64,000 bases of DNA from Fodinicola feengrottensis (GTDB lineage: Bacteria > Actinomycetota > Actinomycetes > Mycobacteriales > HKI-0501): NCBI RefSeq assembly GCF_010993775.1, contig NZ_WOTO01000012.1, positions 1 through 64,000 of the forward strand, given 5' to 3'. Position 1 is the first letter of the stretch. Each line of letters opens with the position of its first letter. Position numbers and translations under genes: made by a program. The notes beneath the pieces were generated by a model. The model saw only the letters and a program-made list of their open reading frames with translations. It made no database searches and was not told the DNA's origin. This document shows positions 1-10,812 of the stretch, piece by piece.

Positions 1-2126
1 CGACCGCGCTCCAGTTTGCTGCCCAGGTATACCGAGGACCTCTGCGTCGCCTGGGCAGACCAACGCGTCGACGTGACGTCTACCGTGACCGTCACAGTAC
101 GATCCGCGGGCGCTGCAGGCCACGGTGGCGGGACGTCCTTGGTACGCCGTGCCGGTCGGTCTCTCGGACCTGTCCACCCCAGCCGGCCGATTCGCCATCG
201 GTGGCGGCCTGGTGGTGTTCGGGACCGGCCCGGCCTGGGCGAAGCTGCTGCCGGGCCAGCAGCTGAAGGTCTCCGGCCGGCTGTCGCCGCCGACCGGCGG
301 TGACGTGACCGCCGCCGCCCTGACCGTCACTGGCGATCCGCGGCTGCTCGGCGAGCCGCCGCTGATCCAGCGGACCGCCGGCGGATTGCGGGCTGGCCTC
401 AGACAAGCCTGCGCGCCGCTCCCACAACCACAGGGTGGTTTGCTGCCCGGCCTGGTCCTGGGAGATGTCAGTACGCTCGACCCGCAAGTCGCCGAGACAT
501 CCGGCTCACCGGCATGACCCACCTGACGGCGGTGTCCGGGTCGAACTGCGCGATCGTGTCCGGCGCCGTGCTGCTGTTGTGCTTGCGACTGCGGGCCCGG
601 CCGGCGGTCGCGGCGATCTGCGCCGCGGCCGCGCTGGCCGGCTTCGTGGTGCTGGCGAGGCCGTCGCCCAGCGTGCTGCGAGCGGCGGTGATGGGCGGTT
701 TGGCGCTGATCGCGCTCGCCTCCGGACGGCCGCGCGCGGCCTTGCCGGCCCTGTGCGCCACGGTCGGGCTGCTGATCCTGCTCGACGCCAGCCAGGCGAT
801 CTCCGCGGGGTTCACCTTGTCCGTACTGGCCACCGCGGGCCTTCTCCTGGTCGCACCGGGCTGGCGGGAGGCGCTGCGTCGTTGCCGAGTGCCGGCCGGG
901 CTCGCCGAGGCTCTTGCCGTGCCGGCCGCCGCGCAGCTGGCCTGCGCACCGGTGATCGCCGGCATGTCCGGGACAGTCGGCCTGGTGGCCGTCCCAGCCA
1001 ACCTGCTGCTGGCCGTGCCGGCGGTCGCGCCGGCCACTGTGCTTGGTGTGCTCGCCGCGCTGGTGTCACCGTTCTGGCCCGCCGCCGCGGCCGCGCTGGC
1101 CTGGTGCGGATCGTGGCCGGCCTGGTGGCTGGTCACAGTGGCGCGAGTCGGTGCCCAGGTGCCTGGCGGTGTCCTGCCGTGGCCGGCGGGTCTCGGTGGT
1201 GGCTTGCTGCTCGCGGTCGTGCTGCTTGCGCTGCTGGCGGCTGGCCGAAGCCGATGGGTGCGGCGACTCCTCGCGGTGGTCGTGGTGGCGATCGTCGTCG
1301 TGGTGCTGCCCATCCAAGTGGTGGCCCCTGGCTGGCCGCCGCCAGGTTGGCAACTGGTCGGCTGCGCGGTTGGTCAGGGCGACGCGCTGGTCCTGCGGGT
1401 GGCACCGCTGACGGCGATCGTGATCGATACCGGCCCGGAGCCGTCCGCGGTGGATGGCTGCCTGCGCCGGCTGGACATCCAGGTGATTCCGTTGTTGCTG
1501 CTCAGCCACCTGCACGCCGACCACGTGGGAGGCATCGAGGGAGCGGTAAGCGGCCGGTCCGTCGGCGCTGTCCTGGTCGGGACGTACAAGCTGCCAGACA
1601 CCGGGGAGCAGACTCTGATGGCGGCCGTGCGGCGGCACCACCTGGATGTGGTGACGGTTCAGCCGGGCGACAGCTACCGGGTCGGTCCGGTCCAGCTGAC
1701 CGTGATCGGGCCGGCCGCGACCTTTCGCGGCACCCGGTCGGATCCGAACAACAACTCGTTGATCGTGATGGCGAACCTGGCCGGCACGACGGTTCTTTTG
1801 CCAGGAGACGCCGAACGAGAGGAGGAAGACTCGGTCCTGTCAGCGCGAGTGCCGCTGCATGTGGATGTTCTGAAGGTGCCGCACCACGGCTCGATGTACA
1901 GCGACCCCGCGTTCCTGGACGCGGCAGCGCCGACGGTCGCGGTCGTCGAGGTGGGACTGGGGGCAATGACTACGGACATCCGAGTCCCGGCGTGATCCTG
2001 CACCTCACCCGGATGGGCGTCCGGGTTCTGCGCACCGACCTGGACGGTGACGTCGCCGTCTTCCGTCAAGACGGTCACTTGACCACCGTCACCCGTGGCG
2101 TCGACCAGATCGCACAACCTCCATAG
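1..2126 (+). CDS. comEC: ComEC/Rec2 DNA-uptake channel, 5' end outside window, frame broken
   Basis: Membrane channel of natural transformation that passes single-stranded DNA across the cytoplasmic membrane. The gene is already in progress at base 1. A soluble N-terminal region reaches about 510, hydrophobic helices of the competence domain (opening with TAVSGSNCAIVSG near 525) fill 514-1320, and a metallo-beta-lactamase-like domain follows with the ligand motif LSHLHADHVGG at 1501-1533. The frame changes near 110-130, near 495 and near 1975; each time family sequence resumes at once in another frame, so I take these as base errors. Stop at 2124-2126. It precedes holA-rpsT-lepA as in many actinobacteria, but three unrelated genes now separate it from holA. 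Confidence 0.9.
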
Positions 2127-2133
2127 CCCCTTG

Positions 2134-2191
2134 CGAACTCGACGTTTTCGCTCGCGACACGCCGTGGCTGGCAGCGAAAACGTCGAGTTCG
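2134..2191. terminator. Perfect 19-bp inverted repeat after comEC
   Basis: Arms 2134-2152 and 2173-2191 are perfectly complementary around a 20-base loop, 7 bases after the comEC stop. There is no T run, as is common for actinobacterial terminators. Confidence 0.65.
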
Positions 2192-2215
2192 GGCAGGATG
2201 AAGGGATGGTGGAGA

Positions 2216-2470
2216 AGCGGGCGTCCTATCTGTCGATCCGATCCGATCGATCGCTGCGGTGCTGTCGATCGGCTCGACCCGGTCGCTGCTGTCGATCGGG
2301 TCAAGCGGATCGGTGTTGTCGATTGGGTCGAGCGGTTCGGTGCTGTCGGTCGGCTCGCTGGGGTCCGCGGCCTCGGTGCTGTCGATCGGTTCGTTCGGGT
2401 GCGTCGGCGGCGCCCTGTCCGCGCTGTCCATCGCGTCGATCCTGTCCTGGCGCTCCTGCCGGGCGATCGC
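2216..2470. repeat. Degenerate tandem repeat, unit about 27 bp in 9-bp steps
   Basis: This fills most of the 2127-2585 gap. Variants of GTGCTGTCGATCGGGTCGA recur near 2260, 2287, 2314, 2340 and 2377. The repeats are open in several frames: the plus strand gives a Ser/Gly/Leu-rich peptide, and the minus strand (about 2075-2480) gives an Asp/Pro/Thr/Ser-rich peptide with steps such as EPIDSTE. No start, ribosome site or domain supports either as a gene, although the minus-strand low-complexity frame cannot be excluded. Confidence 0.6.
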
Positions 2471-2585
2471 CTCCGCGGGTAAGGGCTCTTAAAAAGAGAG
2501 GTGTCTGTCCGCGCTCGCATGGCACCGCTGTGCGAGCCGCTGGCAGCGTCGTCGATGACCCTGCGTGACCGCGAAAGGATCTCTG

Positions 2586-3030
2586 ATGGCCGTCCGCTTC
2601 CAGTTGGTGATCGACTGCGCCGATCCGGACCGCCTCGCCTGCTTCTGGGTCGCCGCGCTGGGCTATCAGCTCGCGCCCCCGCCGGCGGATTTCGCCACCT
2701 GGAACGACTACTACCGTGACATTGGGGTGCCCGAAGAGGACCTGGTTGACGGTGCGGACTGGATCAGCGAGCCCGAGGGCAACGGCCCGAGCATCTGGTT
2801 CCAGCAAGTCCGCGATCCCAAACTGGTCAAGAACCGCCTGCACCTCGATATCAATGCCAGCGGCATGCGGACCGACCCTATTCAGATCCGCCGGCAGCGC
2901 GTCGACGCCGAGGCCACCCGGCTGGCCGCCCTCGGCGCCACCATCACTGGCGCCCTGGTTGAGGAGGGGCTCGACCACTACGCCGTCGGGATGATGGACC
3001 CGGAGGGGCAACGAGTTCGACATCAACTGA
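2586..3030 (+). CDS. VOC (glyoxalase/bleomycin-resistance fold) protein, frameshift at last codons
   Basis: Small metalloenzyme-fold protein; substrate unknown. It starts MAVRFQLVIDCADPD at ATG 2586 with GAAAGGA at 2572-2578. The mid-region RLHLDINASG and the end MMDPEG are typical of the actinobacterial glyoxalase-like group. As given, the frame runs on to 3047 with a non-family tail. Removing one G from the GGGG run at 3003-3006 restores the family ending GNEFDIN and a stop at 3028-3030, so the true product is about 148 residues. Monocistronic, between comEC and a molybdopterin oxidoreductase. Confidence 0.8.
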
Positions 3031-3144
3031 CGGCGGTCATTGGCTGAGGGACCGCTTGGGACACGCACGGTCATCCCCGGCAGCTCAGAACTTTCTGCTG
3101 AGGGATCCTCAGACAACGTTGCTGGGCGAAGCGACACTGGGAGG

Positions 3145-4171
3145 ATGTGGCAGCGGGCTGGGCGAAGGACCAACCTGGCGCTTCTTGGGCTGTTGGTGCT
3201 CGCGATGGTCACCGGGGTGCTGGCGTTCGCGTTTGGTACGCCCGTGCAGTCGGCTCTGGTCGCGTACGCGCATGGTGCGGCCGGTTTGGGGCTGCCGCTC
3301 CTGATCCCGTGGAAAACGGTGATCGCGCGGCGCGGCTGGCGGCGCCGGACGGCCCACGTCTGGGGTCGGCGAGTGCTGGGGATCTCGCTGACCGTGGTGG
3401 TTCTCGGCGCGGTGCTCAGTGGCGTTGGGGAAGCCTGGGGCGGCTATCGCGACTACTTCGGCGTGACGGACAACCAGGTGCACGTCGGGCTGGCGCTGGT
3501 GGGAGTACCGCTGTTGTTGGCACACCTGATCAGACACCGACCGCGTCCGCGCCGGGCGGACTTGTCCCGCCGCGTCGCGCTGCGAACCGCCAGCCTCGCG
3601 GTCGGTTCACTGGCCGCGTATGTCGCTCTTGAGGGCGTTGGGCGTGCCCTCCGGTTGCCACTGGGACCGACCACCAGCACTGGATCGACCGAGGCCGGCA
3701 CTGACGTGCCGGACCAGATGCCGGTGGTGACCTGGCTGCTCGACGGGGTGCCGGCTGGTCAGAACACCTGGCACCTGGAGGTGGTGGCCGCTGGCCGGAG
3801 CAGCTTCTGGGAGGTCGCCGACCTGAGCGCGTACGGCGACTCCGTGCGGGCCACTCTCGACTGCACCGGCGGGTGGTATGCCACCCAGAACTGGTCAGGG
3901 GTGCGGCTCGACCGGCTGGTCCCGCGCGCGGGCGTACGGCAGCCTCAAGATCACGTCCGTGACCGGCTACCACCGGCTCCTGCCAGCATCGGAGGCGTCG
4001 AAGCTGTGGCTGGCGACCGACGCCGGCGGCCAGCCGCTGTCCGCCGGCCACGGCGCACCGCTGCGGCTCGTCGCTCCGGACCGCCGCGGCTTCTGGTGGG
4101 TCAAATGGGTCACTCGAGTCGAACTCGTCGACACCCCTTGGTGGCTCCAACCCCCGTTCCCCACCCAGTGA
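3145..4171 (+). CDS. Membrane-anchored molybdopterin-dependent oxidoreductase (sulfite-oxidase fold), frame broken
   Basis: About 340 residues. Four to five membrane helices occupy the first 190 residues; the C-terminal half is a molybdopterin-binding domain with the expected cysteine ligand in [15 protein letters not shown] (about 3865-3905) and the tail [19 protein letters not shown]. The frame changes near 3940 within a GCGCGCGGGCG stretch; the domain continues in the next frame to the stop at 4169-4171. ATG 3145 is chosen because the hydrophobic segment begins soon after it; an upstream in-frame start at 3040 would add an unlikely tail. The electron donor or acceptor cannot be deduced. 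It resembles YedY/YedZ-type fusions in layout. Confidence 0.8.
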
Positions 4172-4192
4172 TGGAGCACCTGGCTACGTAGG

Positions 4193-4371
4193 GTGCGGCG
4201 CGAAACTGTCGTACCCCTCCGGCAAATTTGCCCCCACCCAGTGAACGGGTGGGGGGGGGTTTGAGGACCGATGTTCAACTAAAAATCAAGGTCCACCTCT
4301 CAAGCCACCCCCCGCCCGTTCAAAGGGAGGGGGAAAGAAAAACAGACACGTACGACAATTTCGCGCCGCAC
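4193..4371. repeat. MITE-like element with 22-bp terminal inverted repeats (family R2)
   Basis: The left end, 4193-4214, and the right end, 4350-4371, are inverted repeats with one mismatch. Inside is a 9-bp hairpin (CCCCCACCC 4231-4239 with GGGTGGGGG 4247-4255) followed by TTTGAGGAC. The left 75 bases recur almost exactly at 42027-42099. No ORF in it looks real. Confidence 0.65.
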
Positions 4372-4425
4372 AGGCCAAATCTCGGGGGGAGAAATTCGCG
4401 GGCGATACAAAACAGGCGAGAAGGA

Positions 4426-4839
4426 TCAGTCGGTGGCGGTCAGGTACGCCTCGGTGAGCCACTCGAGGAGTTCGTTGTCAACGTCGTCGAGGCTGGTGAG
4501 TTTGATGATGTGGATCGTGCGGTCGCCGGTCCGCAGGTGCCGGGAGATGCGCGGGTGGTCGACTGTGCGCAGGAGCACGAGGTCCAGGGACAGGGCGCGG
4601 GCGCGCGGCCGGACCTCGGCGATGGTGCGGTCGGTTTTGAGGAAGACGCCGACCTTGACGGCGTCCGCGTGCAGCGGTCCCAAGGACGTGAGGTGGGACT
4701 CCAGGGCTCGGTAGATGTCGAGATAGCGGGCTGGCCAGGGTGCGAAGGTGTCCTCGACCGTGCCGCCCGGGACGCAGACGTGCGACTGGCGAGTTCGCCC
4801 GAACTCGCGGTCGCAGTGTGGACACGTCCAGCGGGGCAT
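4426..4839 (-). CDS. DUF5655 domain protein with N-terminal zinc ribbon
   Basis: Intact, 137 residues. The N-terminus has CPHCDREFGRTRQSHVC, a C2HC-type zinc-ribbon pattern at residues 6-22. The rest matches DUF5655: VGVFLKTDRTIAEVRPR, HPRISRHLRTGDRTIH and a C-terminal DNELLEWLTEAYL. The function of this family is not known to me. It is transcribed alone toward the R2 element and divergently from holA, with about 100 bases between the starts. Confidence 0.85.
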   Translation of the reverse strand: MPRWTCPHCDREFGRTRQSHVCVPGGTVEDTFAPWPARYLDIYRALESHLTSLGPLHADAVKVGVFLKTDRTIAEVRPRARALSLDLVLLRTVDHPRISRHLRTGDRTIHIIKLTSLDDVDNELLEWLTEAYLTATD

Positions 4840-4939
4840 GGGTTCAGCATGCCGTGCCAGCTGACCGGCAGACAGCCGAAAGTACCGTTATTCTCCCCTG
4901 TCCCCAGCATCGCCGCAGTCGGCATGGGACGATGCAGCC

Positions 4940-5942
4940 GTGCCCCCGACCACATCTCCGGACGGAGACTTGACAGACAGCGGCGACCTGTTGACGCCGG
5001 TCCGGGCTGCTGCTCGGCGACGAGGAGCTGCTGCTTTCGCGCGCGCGGTCGCGGACGTGGTGGCGGCGGCGAAGGGCCGCGAGGCGTCCGCCGACGTGCA
5101 GCACGTCCAGGCTGGCGAGCTCGCGCCCGTCCAGCTTGACGAATTACTCGGTCCGTCGCTGTTCGGCGGCGAGCGGGTGGTGGTCGTGCACGCTGGCCAG
5201 GACGGTACGAAGGACCTGACCGCTGGGCTGCTCAGCTATGCCAAGGACCCGGTCGACGGCACTGTGCTGGTCATCGAACACTCCGGCGGCGCCAAGCAGA
5301 AGGCGCTGGTGGAGGGCCTGCGCGGCGCCGGCGCCGTGGTGGTGCCGTGCGCGAAGCTGACCAAACCCGCTGACCGCGCCTCGTTCGTACGGGCCGAGAT
5401 CTCCCGGGCCGGCGGCCGGGCGTCCCGGGACGTGGCCACCCTGATCCTGGAGAGCGTCGGCAACGACATGCGCGAGCTGGCCACCGCCTGCGCGCAGCTG
5501 GTCGCCGACTCCGGCGGGACTGTTGACGCGGCCGCCGTGCAGCGCTATCACCGCGGCCGCGCCGAGGTCACCGGTTTCACGGTCGCCGACGCGGCCGTCG
5601 CCGGGAACACCGTGGAGGCGCTGCAGGCGCTGCGCTGGGCGGAGTCGCTCGGCGTGGCCCCCGGTGTTGATCGCGGACGCGCTGGCCGACGGCGTCAGAA
5701 CGATCGCCCGTGTCAGCGGCCGACGCGGCAACGCATATCAGCTGGCCAGCCAGCTGGGCATGCCGCCGTGGAAGGTGGAGCGGGCGCAGCGGCAGGGCCG
5801 CGGCTGGACCGATGACGGGCTCGCCACCGCGATGCAGGTGGCCGCGGCGCTCAACGCTGACGTCAAAGGCGTGGCCTCCGACGAGCAGTACGCACTGGAG
5901 CGGGCCGTGTTGGCCATCGCGGCTGCCAAGGGAGCTCGCTGA
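4940..5942 (+). CDS. holA: DNA polymerase III delta subunit, frame broken in three places
   Basis: Clamp-loader subunit that opens the beta sliding clamp. The expected N-terminal motif LLLGDEELLLSRA is present but in another frame at 5006-5044, flanked by two compensating changes, the second in the CGCGCGCG run at 5039-5046. The core (ELAPVQLDELLGPSLFGGERVVVV, RELATACAQLV) is intact. A further extra C in CCCCC near 5660 shifts the frame; the C-terminal domain VLIADALADGVRTIARVSG continues to the stop at 5940-5942. GTG start at 4940. The stop overlaps the next start (TGATG). Total length, about 333 residues, is normal for the family. Confidence 0.9.
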
Positions 5943-6641
5943 TGGCCAAGAGTGGCGGCAAGCGCAAGAAGAACGACCGGCGGACCGTGTACGGCCGGGT
6001 GCTGCGGCTGAAGACGATCGACCCCGGCCCGGTGATCTCGTTCGTGTTCTTCGAGATCGCCATCACGGTGGCGATTGTGCTGGCCCTGCTGGGCTTCGTG
6101 TCCTGGTGGGGTGTGCTGGTGCTGCCCGTCGCGGTCGCGGCGATGGTGAAAGTCAACGACATCATCGCCGGTGCGACGCAGCGCTCGGCGGTCGCCGCCG
6201 AGCGGGAGTACGAGCCGGAACCCGAACCAGCCCCCGAGCCGGAACCCCAGCCTGAGCCCGAGCCGGCCAGCGGCATGTCGGCCTCGCGGGAGCATCGCAA
6301 GGCGGTACGTGAGCGCAGCCGCGAGCAGAAGCGGGTGGCGCGCGAGGAGCAGAAGAGTGGTCGCCGGGGCCAGCTGAACAACGACACGGCGATCATCCCG
6401 ACGCTGGCGCCGCCGACGGATCCGGACTTCGCCGGCCGGACCCAGACGCTGCCGGTGCTGCCGGCCAGCGCGCCGAACCAGCGCCACGCGCCGGGTTCCG
6501 GACGCCACCCAGCAACTGCCGGTCGTGCCAGACGAGCTGGACGACTTCATGACCGAGATCCGCGGCGACCGCCCGCCGCCGTGGGATCCGGCCGGCGCTC
6601 CGCCCGAGAAGCCGACTGGGTCCGGCCGCAAGCGCCACTAG
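5942..6641 (+). CDS. Small membrane protein with Glu-Pro linker, unknown function, frame broken
   Basis: The start codon overlaps the holA stop, so translation is probably coupled. A basic N-terminus precedes two membrane helices (residues about 30-70), a repetitive EPEPEPAPEPEPQPEPEPA linker, then a highly charged stretch. The frame shifts near 6500; in the new frame the protein ends with DDFMTEIRGDRPPPWDPAG and stops at 6639-6641. Reading straight on instead would run into the following hairpin. I recognise no named family; similar membrane proteins sit next to holA in other actinobacteria. Confidence 0.7.
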
Positions 6642-6648
6642 CAGTTGG

Positions 6649-6695
6649 CCCGTACATAACGGACACATCCCAGAGCGATGTCCGTTATGTACGGG
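6649..6695. terminator. Perfect 17-bp hairpin between convergent genes
   Basis: Arms 6649-6665 and 6679-6695 pair perfectly around a 13-base loop. It lies between the plus-strand membrane-protein gene and the minus-strand rpsT, so it can serve both. Confidence 0.65.
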
Positions 6696-6814
6696 GCTAC
6701 CGACCAAGCGTCGCCATCGAGTGTCGCTACGCAGACACGAAGAGGAGCCACCCGGTGGTTCGGGTGGCTCCTGTCGACTGAGCAATATCCAAGCGCGGGC
6801 CGTGCGGCCAGGGC

Positions 6815-7075
6815 TTAGAGCTGGCCGGCTGCCTTCGCCATCGCGGACTTCTTGTTCGCGGCCTGGTTCTGGTGGATGACGCCCTTGCTGGCGGCCTTGT
6901 CCAGAGCGCGAGAGGCGACCCGCAGCTGGGTGGCAGCGGTTTCCTTGTTGCCGGAGGCGGCGGCCTCACGGAAGCGGCGGATCGCGGTCTTCAGCGACGA
7001 CTTCACCGCCTTGTTGCGCTGGTGCGCCTTCTCGTTGGTCTTGATCCGCTTGATCTGGGACTTGATGTTCGCCAC
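6815..7075 (-). CDS. rpsT: 30S ribosomal protein S20
   Basis: Intact, 86 residues, the normal size. It binds 16S rRNA in the small subunit. It starts [19 protein letters not shown] at GTG 7073-7075, preceded by GAGG seven bases upstream; longer in-frame starts upstream are not supported. The end, [13 protein letters not shown], is typical. It is divergent from lepA, as usual in actinobacteria, with about 200 bases of shared promoter region. Confidence 0.96.
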   Translation of the reverse strand: MANIKSQIKRIKTNEKAHQRNKAVKSSLKTAIRRFREAAASGNKETAATQLRVASRALDKAASKGVIHQNQAANKKSAMAKAAGQL

Positions 7076-7272
7076 GCGTAAGCCTCGGTTTGTCAGTCGG
7101 GGTTCTCGGTCGGTGCGATTCAACGCACGCGATTAGCCAGAATAGACCACGCGCGAGGCGCGCTCCAATCCGCCTCCTAACGGTACCTGGTGGGCATGGG
7201 AGGATGGACGGGTACGCCCGAGCCGGCTAGTCGCTGAGGCATGGCCGCAGAGAATGACTCCAAGGACGCCCG

Positions 7273-9110
7273 TTGACCCATGTGCCCGGATCGACAGATC
7301 CCGAGCTGATCCGCAACTTCTGCATCATCGCTCACATCGACCACGGCAAGTCCACCCTCGCCGACCGCATGCTCCAGAAGACCGGCGTGGTGTCCGACCG
7401 TGCCATGCGCGCGCAGTACCTCGACCGGATGGACATCGAGCGTGAGCGTGGCATCACGATCAAGAGCCAGGCCGTGCGGATGCCCTGGGTGGCTCAGCCC
7501 AGTGGCACCGAGTATGTGCTGAACATGATCGACACGCCCGGACACGTCGACTTCACGTACGAGGTGTCCCGCAGCCTGGCCGCCTGCGAAGGCGCGGTGC
7601 TGCTGGTGGACGCGGCGCAGGGCATCGAGGCGCAGACGCTGGCGAACCTGTATCTGGCGCTGGAAGCGGACCTGCACGTCATCCCGGTGCTGAACAAGAT
7701 CGACCTGCCGGCGGCGCAGCCGGAGCGGTACGCCGAGGAACTCGCGCACCTGATCGGCTGCGACCCGAGCGACTGCCTGCGGGTCTCGGGCAAGACCGGC
7801 GACGGCGTCGAGGCGCTGCTGCACGAGATCGTCAAGCAGGTGCCGGCTCCCGTCGGCAACTCGGCCGGGCCGGCGCGGGCGATGATTTTCGACTCCGTCT
7901 ATGACATTTATCGCGGTGTCGTCACGTACGTACGAGTCGTCGACGGCAAGCTGTCAGCGCGCGAACGCATCAAGATGATGTCCAACGGAGTCACCCACGA
8001 GCTGCTGGAGCTGGGCGTCATCTCGCCGGAGCCGGTCGCCACCGGCGCGATCGCGGCCGGCGAGGTCGGCTATCTGATCACCGGCGTGAAGGACGTGCGG
8101 CAGTCCCGGGTCGGTGACACCATCACCACCCAGATCAAGTCGGCGACCGAAGCGCTCGGTGGCTATTCCGACCCCAAGCCGATGGTTTTCTCCGGTCTCT
8201 ATCCGATCGACGGCTCGGACTACCCGGATCTGCGGGAGGCGCTGGAGAAACTCCAGCTCAACGACGCCGCTTTGGTGTATGAGCCGGAAACCTCGGTCGC
8301 GCTTGGCTTCGGGTTCCGATGTGGGTTCCTCGGGCTGCTGCACCTGGAGATCATCCGGGAACGGTTGGAACGCGAATTCGACCTGGAGCTGATCGCGACC
8401 GCGCCGAACGTGGTCTACCGGGTCGAGATGGAGGACGGTGCCGAGCACATCGTCACCAACCCGAGCGAGTTCCCCGCCGGCAAAAATCGGCGGTGTGTAC
8501 GAGAGCCCATCGTAAGAGCCACGGTCCTCGCGCCCAGCGACTACATCGGCGCGATCATGGAGCTTTGCCAGTCCCGCCGGGGAATTCTCGGCGGGATGGA
8601 CTACCTGTCCGCCGACCGGGTGGAACTGCGCTACACGATGCCGCTTGCGGAAATCATCTTCGATTTCTTCGATCAGCTGAAGTCGCGTACCAAGGGCTAC
8701 GCGAGCCTGGACTACGAGCCCATCGGCGAGCAGGAAGCCGCGCTGGTCAAGGTGGATATCCTGTTGCAGGGCGAAACCGTGGACGCTTTCAGCGCGATTG
8801 TTCACAAAGACAAGGCGTATGCGTACGGCGTCTCGATGACCCAGCGGCTCCGCGAACTCATTCCGCGGCAGCAGTTCGAGGTGCCGATCCAGGCCGCCGT
8901 GGGTTCTCGGGTGATCGCCCGGGAAAACATCCGCGCTATTCGCAAGGATGTCCTCAGCAAGTGCTATGGCGGTGACATCACCCGTAAGCGCAAACTGCTG
9001 GAGAGAAGCAGAAAGAGGGCAAGAAGCGGATGAAGATGGTTGGCCGGGTCGAGGTGCCGCAGGAGGCCTTCATCGCCGCGCTGTCCACTTCGGACGCTCC
9101 GAAGAAATAG
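7273..9110 (+). CDS. lepA: Elongation factor 4 (LepA), frameshift near the C-terminus
   Basis: Ribosome-bound GTPase that back-translocates stalled ribosomes. GTPase motifs are all present: AHIDHGKS (G1), GITIKSQ (G2), DTPGHVDF (G3), NKID (G4), SGK (G5). The TTG start at 7273 has AAGGA at 7262-7266. The frame as given stops at 9033 after a non-family tail. A two-base duplication in GAGAGAAG near 9003 explains this; in the other frame the conserved C-terminus continues ([19 protein letters not shown]) to the stop at 9108-9110, giving about 612 residues. Confidence 0.95.
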
Positions 9111-9167
9111 GCCCGGTGGGTACGAGCGATCGACCAGCGGTTGACGCTCGTTGGTACTTGAGTTAGA

Positions 9168-9227
9168 GCTTGGTCGACAGTGAGTGCTGCGGGGTGGCGC
9201 ATCAAGGGCTCCCACCGTTGACCAAGC
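9168..9227. terminator. Imperfect 15-bp inverted repeat after lepA
   Basis: Arms 9168-9182 and 9213-9227 pair with two mismatches around a 30-base loop. Possible lepA terminator; weak. Confidence 0.35.
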
Positions 9228-9310
9228 CCTTTCGGACCGGTCAGATTTGTCCAAGCCGGGGTCCGCGCGGCTGGGTACCTTGACCACATGGATGAACAGC
9301 TTCGTGCGCT

Positions 9311-10812
9311 GTGATGGTCGACGTGCTCATCATCGGAGCGGGCACCGCGGGGTGCGTGTTGGCCGCCCGGTTGTCAGCTGAACCGACCCGCAGCGTGCTG
9401 CTGGTCGAGGCGGGCCAGGACTTCGCCGACCGCGCCGCCATGCCGCCGGCGTTGACCACCGGCGATGGCGTCGGATTCGACTCGGGGGGGTTGTCCGCCA
9501 CCGTCACGGCTGGGGCGGGACCGGACCGGACCGCTGGCGCGGGGCAGAGTCGTCGGCGGCTGCGCACAGGTCAACGGCCGGGGCGCGGTCCGGGCCATGC
9601 CCCGCGACTACGACGCGTGGGCTGCCCGCGGGATGCCACGCTGGTCATGGGAGCAGAGCAGATGCTGCCGGCGTACCGGCGCTGTGAAGCCGACCGTGAC
9701 TTCCCCGACGCACCCCATCACGGCCCCGAGGGACCGGTGCCGATCGTACGGCCGGACCGAGATCGGCTAACGGCGCCGATGGCGGCTTTTCTGGAGTCGA
9801 TGCTGGACCACGGGCACGACTACCAACCTGACATGAACGCTCCGACCGCGGTCGGCATCGGTCCCTATCCGCACAACCAGTACGCCGACGGCACTCGTGC
9901 CTCCACCGCGCTGACCTACCTTGCCCCAGCCCGAGGGCGAGAGAATCTCGTCGTCCGAGGTGACACCCAGGTCGACCGGATTGTTGTCCACCATGGACGC
10001 GCGATCGGGGTGGAAATCGGTGGTGAGTCGTCGGCGCGCCGGTGAGGTGATCCTCGCCGCGGGTGCACCGTTGAGCCCCGTGCTCCTCCTGCGCTCTGGG
10101 ATCGGGCCCATCGAGGACCTGCGCGCCATCGGCATCACCTCCCAGCAGGACCTCCCGGGTGTTGGCCGCAACCTCTACGACCAGCCCGGTGCGGTGATTC
10201 CGGCGATCCCGCAGCCCGGATCCGTTCCGTCGGGCGCCCCGATGACCGAAGTGATCGGACGCCTCGACAGCTTCCCTGGGCACGTACCTGACCAGGCGTT
10301 TTACCTCACCTTGTTCACCGGACCAGCACCGGGTGGAACGGACCCGATGATCGCGTTGATGGTGGGCGACTTCGCGCCAGTCTCCCGCGGCACCATCAGT
10401 CTCGCCGGCCCTGCCACCGGTCAGCGGCCTATCATCGACCTCGGCTTCTACACCGCCGCTGGCGATCTCACCCGGATGCGCGACGCCTACCGGTACGCCT
10501 GGACAGTCGCCACAATCCCCCTCGCTGGCTCGCCACATCGCCGGGTTCCCGATGCTCAATGACCAGGTCATCGGCGACGATCAACAGCTCGACGCGGTGC
10601 TGCGCGCCATGACCTTCAGCCGGCTCGCCTTGGCCGGCGGCGCCGCGATGGGCCCCGGTGATGACCCCGACGCCGTGGTGGACGAACAGTGCCGTGTCCA
10701 CGGCGTCGAGGCGCTACGCGTCATCGACCTGTCCATCGTTCCGGTGCCCCTGCGCAGTCCCACCGCGCTCGACGCCATCGCCATCGCCGAACACGCCGCC
10801 TCGATGATCTGA
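9311..10812 (+). CDS. GMC-family FAD oxidoreductase, frame broken at least four times
   Basis: Flavoprotein alcohol/choline-dehydrogenase type. N-terminal dinucleotide fold VLIIGAGTAGCVLAARLS, then the family signature region RGRVVGGCAQVNGRGAVRAMPRDYDAWA (in a second frame, about 9540-9650), AGEVILAAGAPLSPVLLLRSGIG (third frame, about 10040) and the C-terminal FAD/active-site region VDEQCRVHGVEALRVIDLSI ending at 10812. Breaks lie near 9520, 9655, 10030 and 10530. The usual HPVGTCRMG motif reads LALAGGAAMG, so the catalytic histidine region looks altered. The C-terminal half resembles the mycofactocin-linked MftG group, but no mycofactocin genes are here. Substrate unknown. Confidence 0.8.

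Noticed and set aside
435..2126. 563-residue plus-strand ORF across comEC
   Set aside because: Arg/Gly-rich out-of-frame shadow of comEC; only its last 50 codons are the real comEC C-terminus after a frameshift.
2301..3212. 303-residue minus-strand ORF over the VOC gene
   Set aside because: Antisense shadow with no family pattern, lying over a well-supported plus-strand gene and the repeat.
4228..5139. 303-residue plus-strand ORF across the R2 element, DUF5655 and holA
   Set aside because: Crosses three features, no domain, no ribosome site; shadow of DUF5655.
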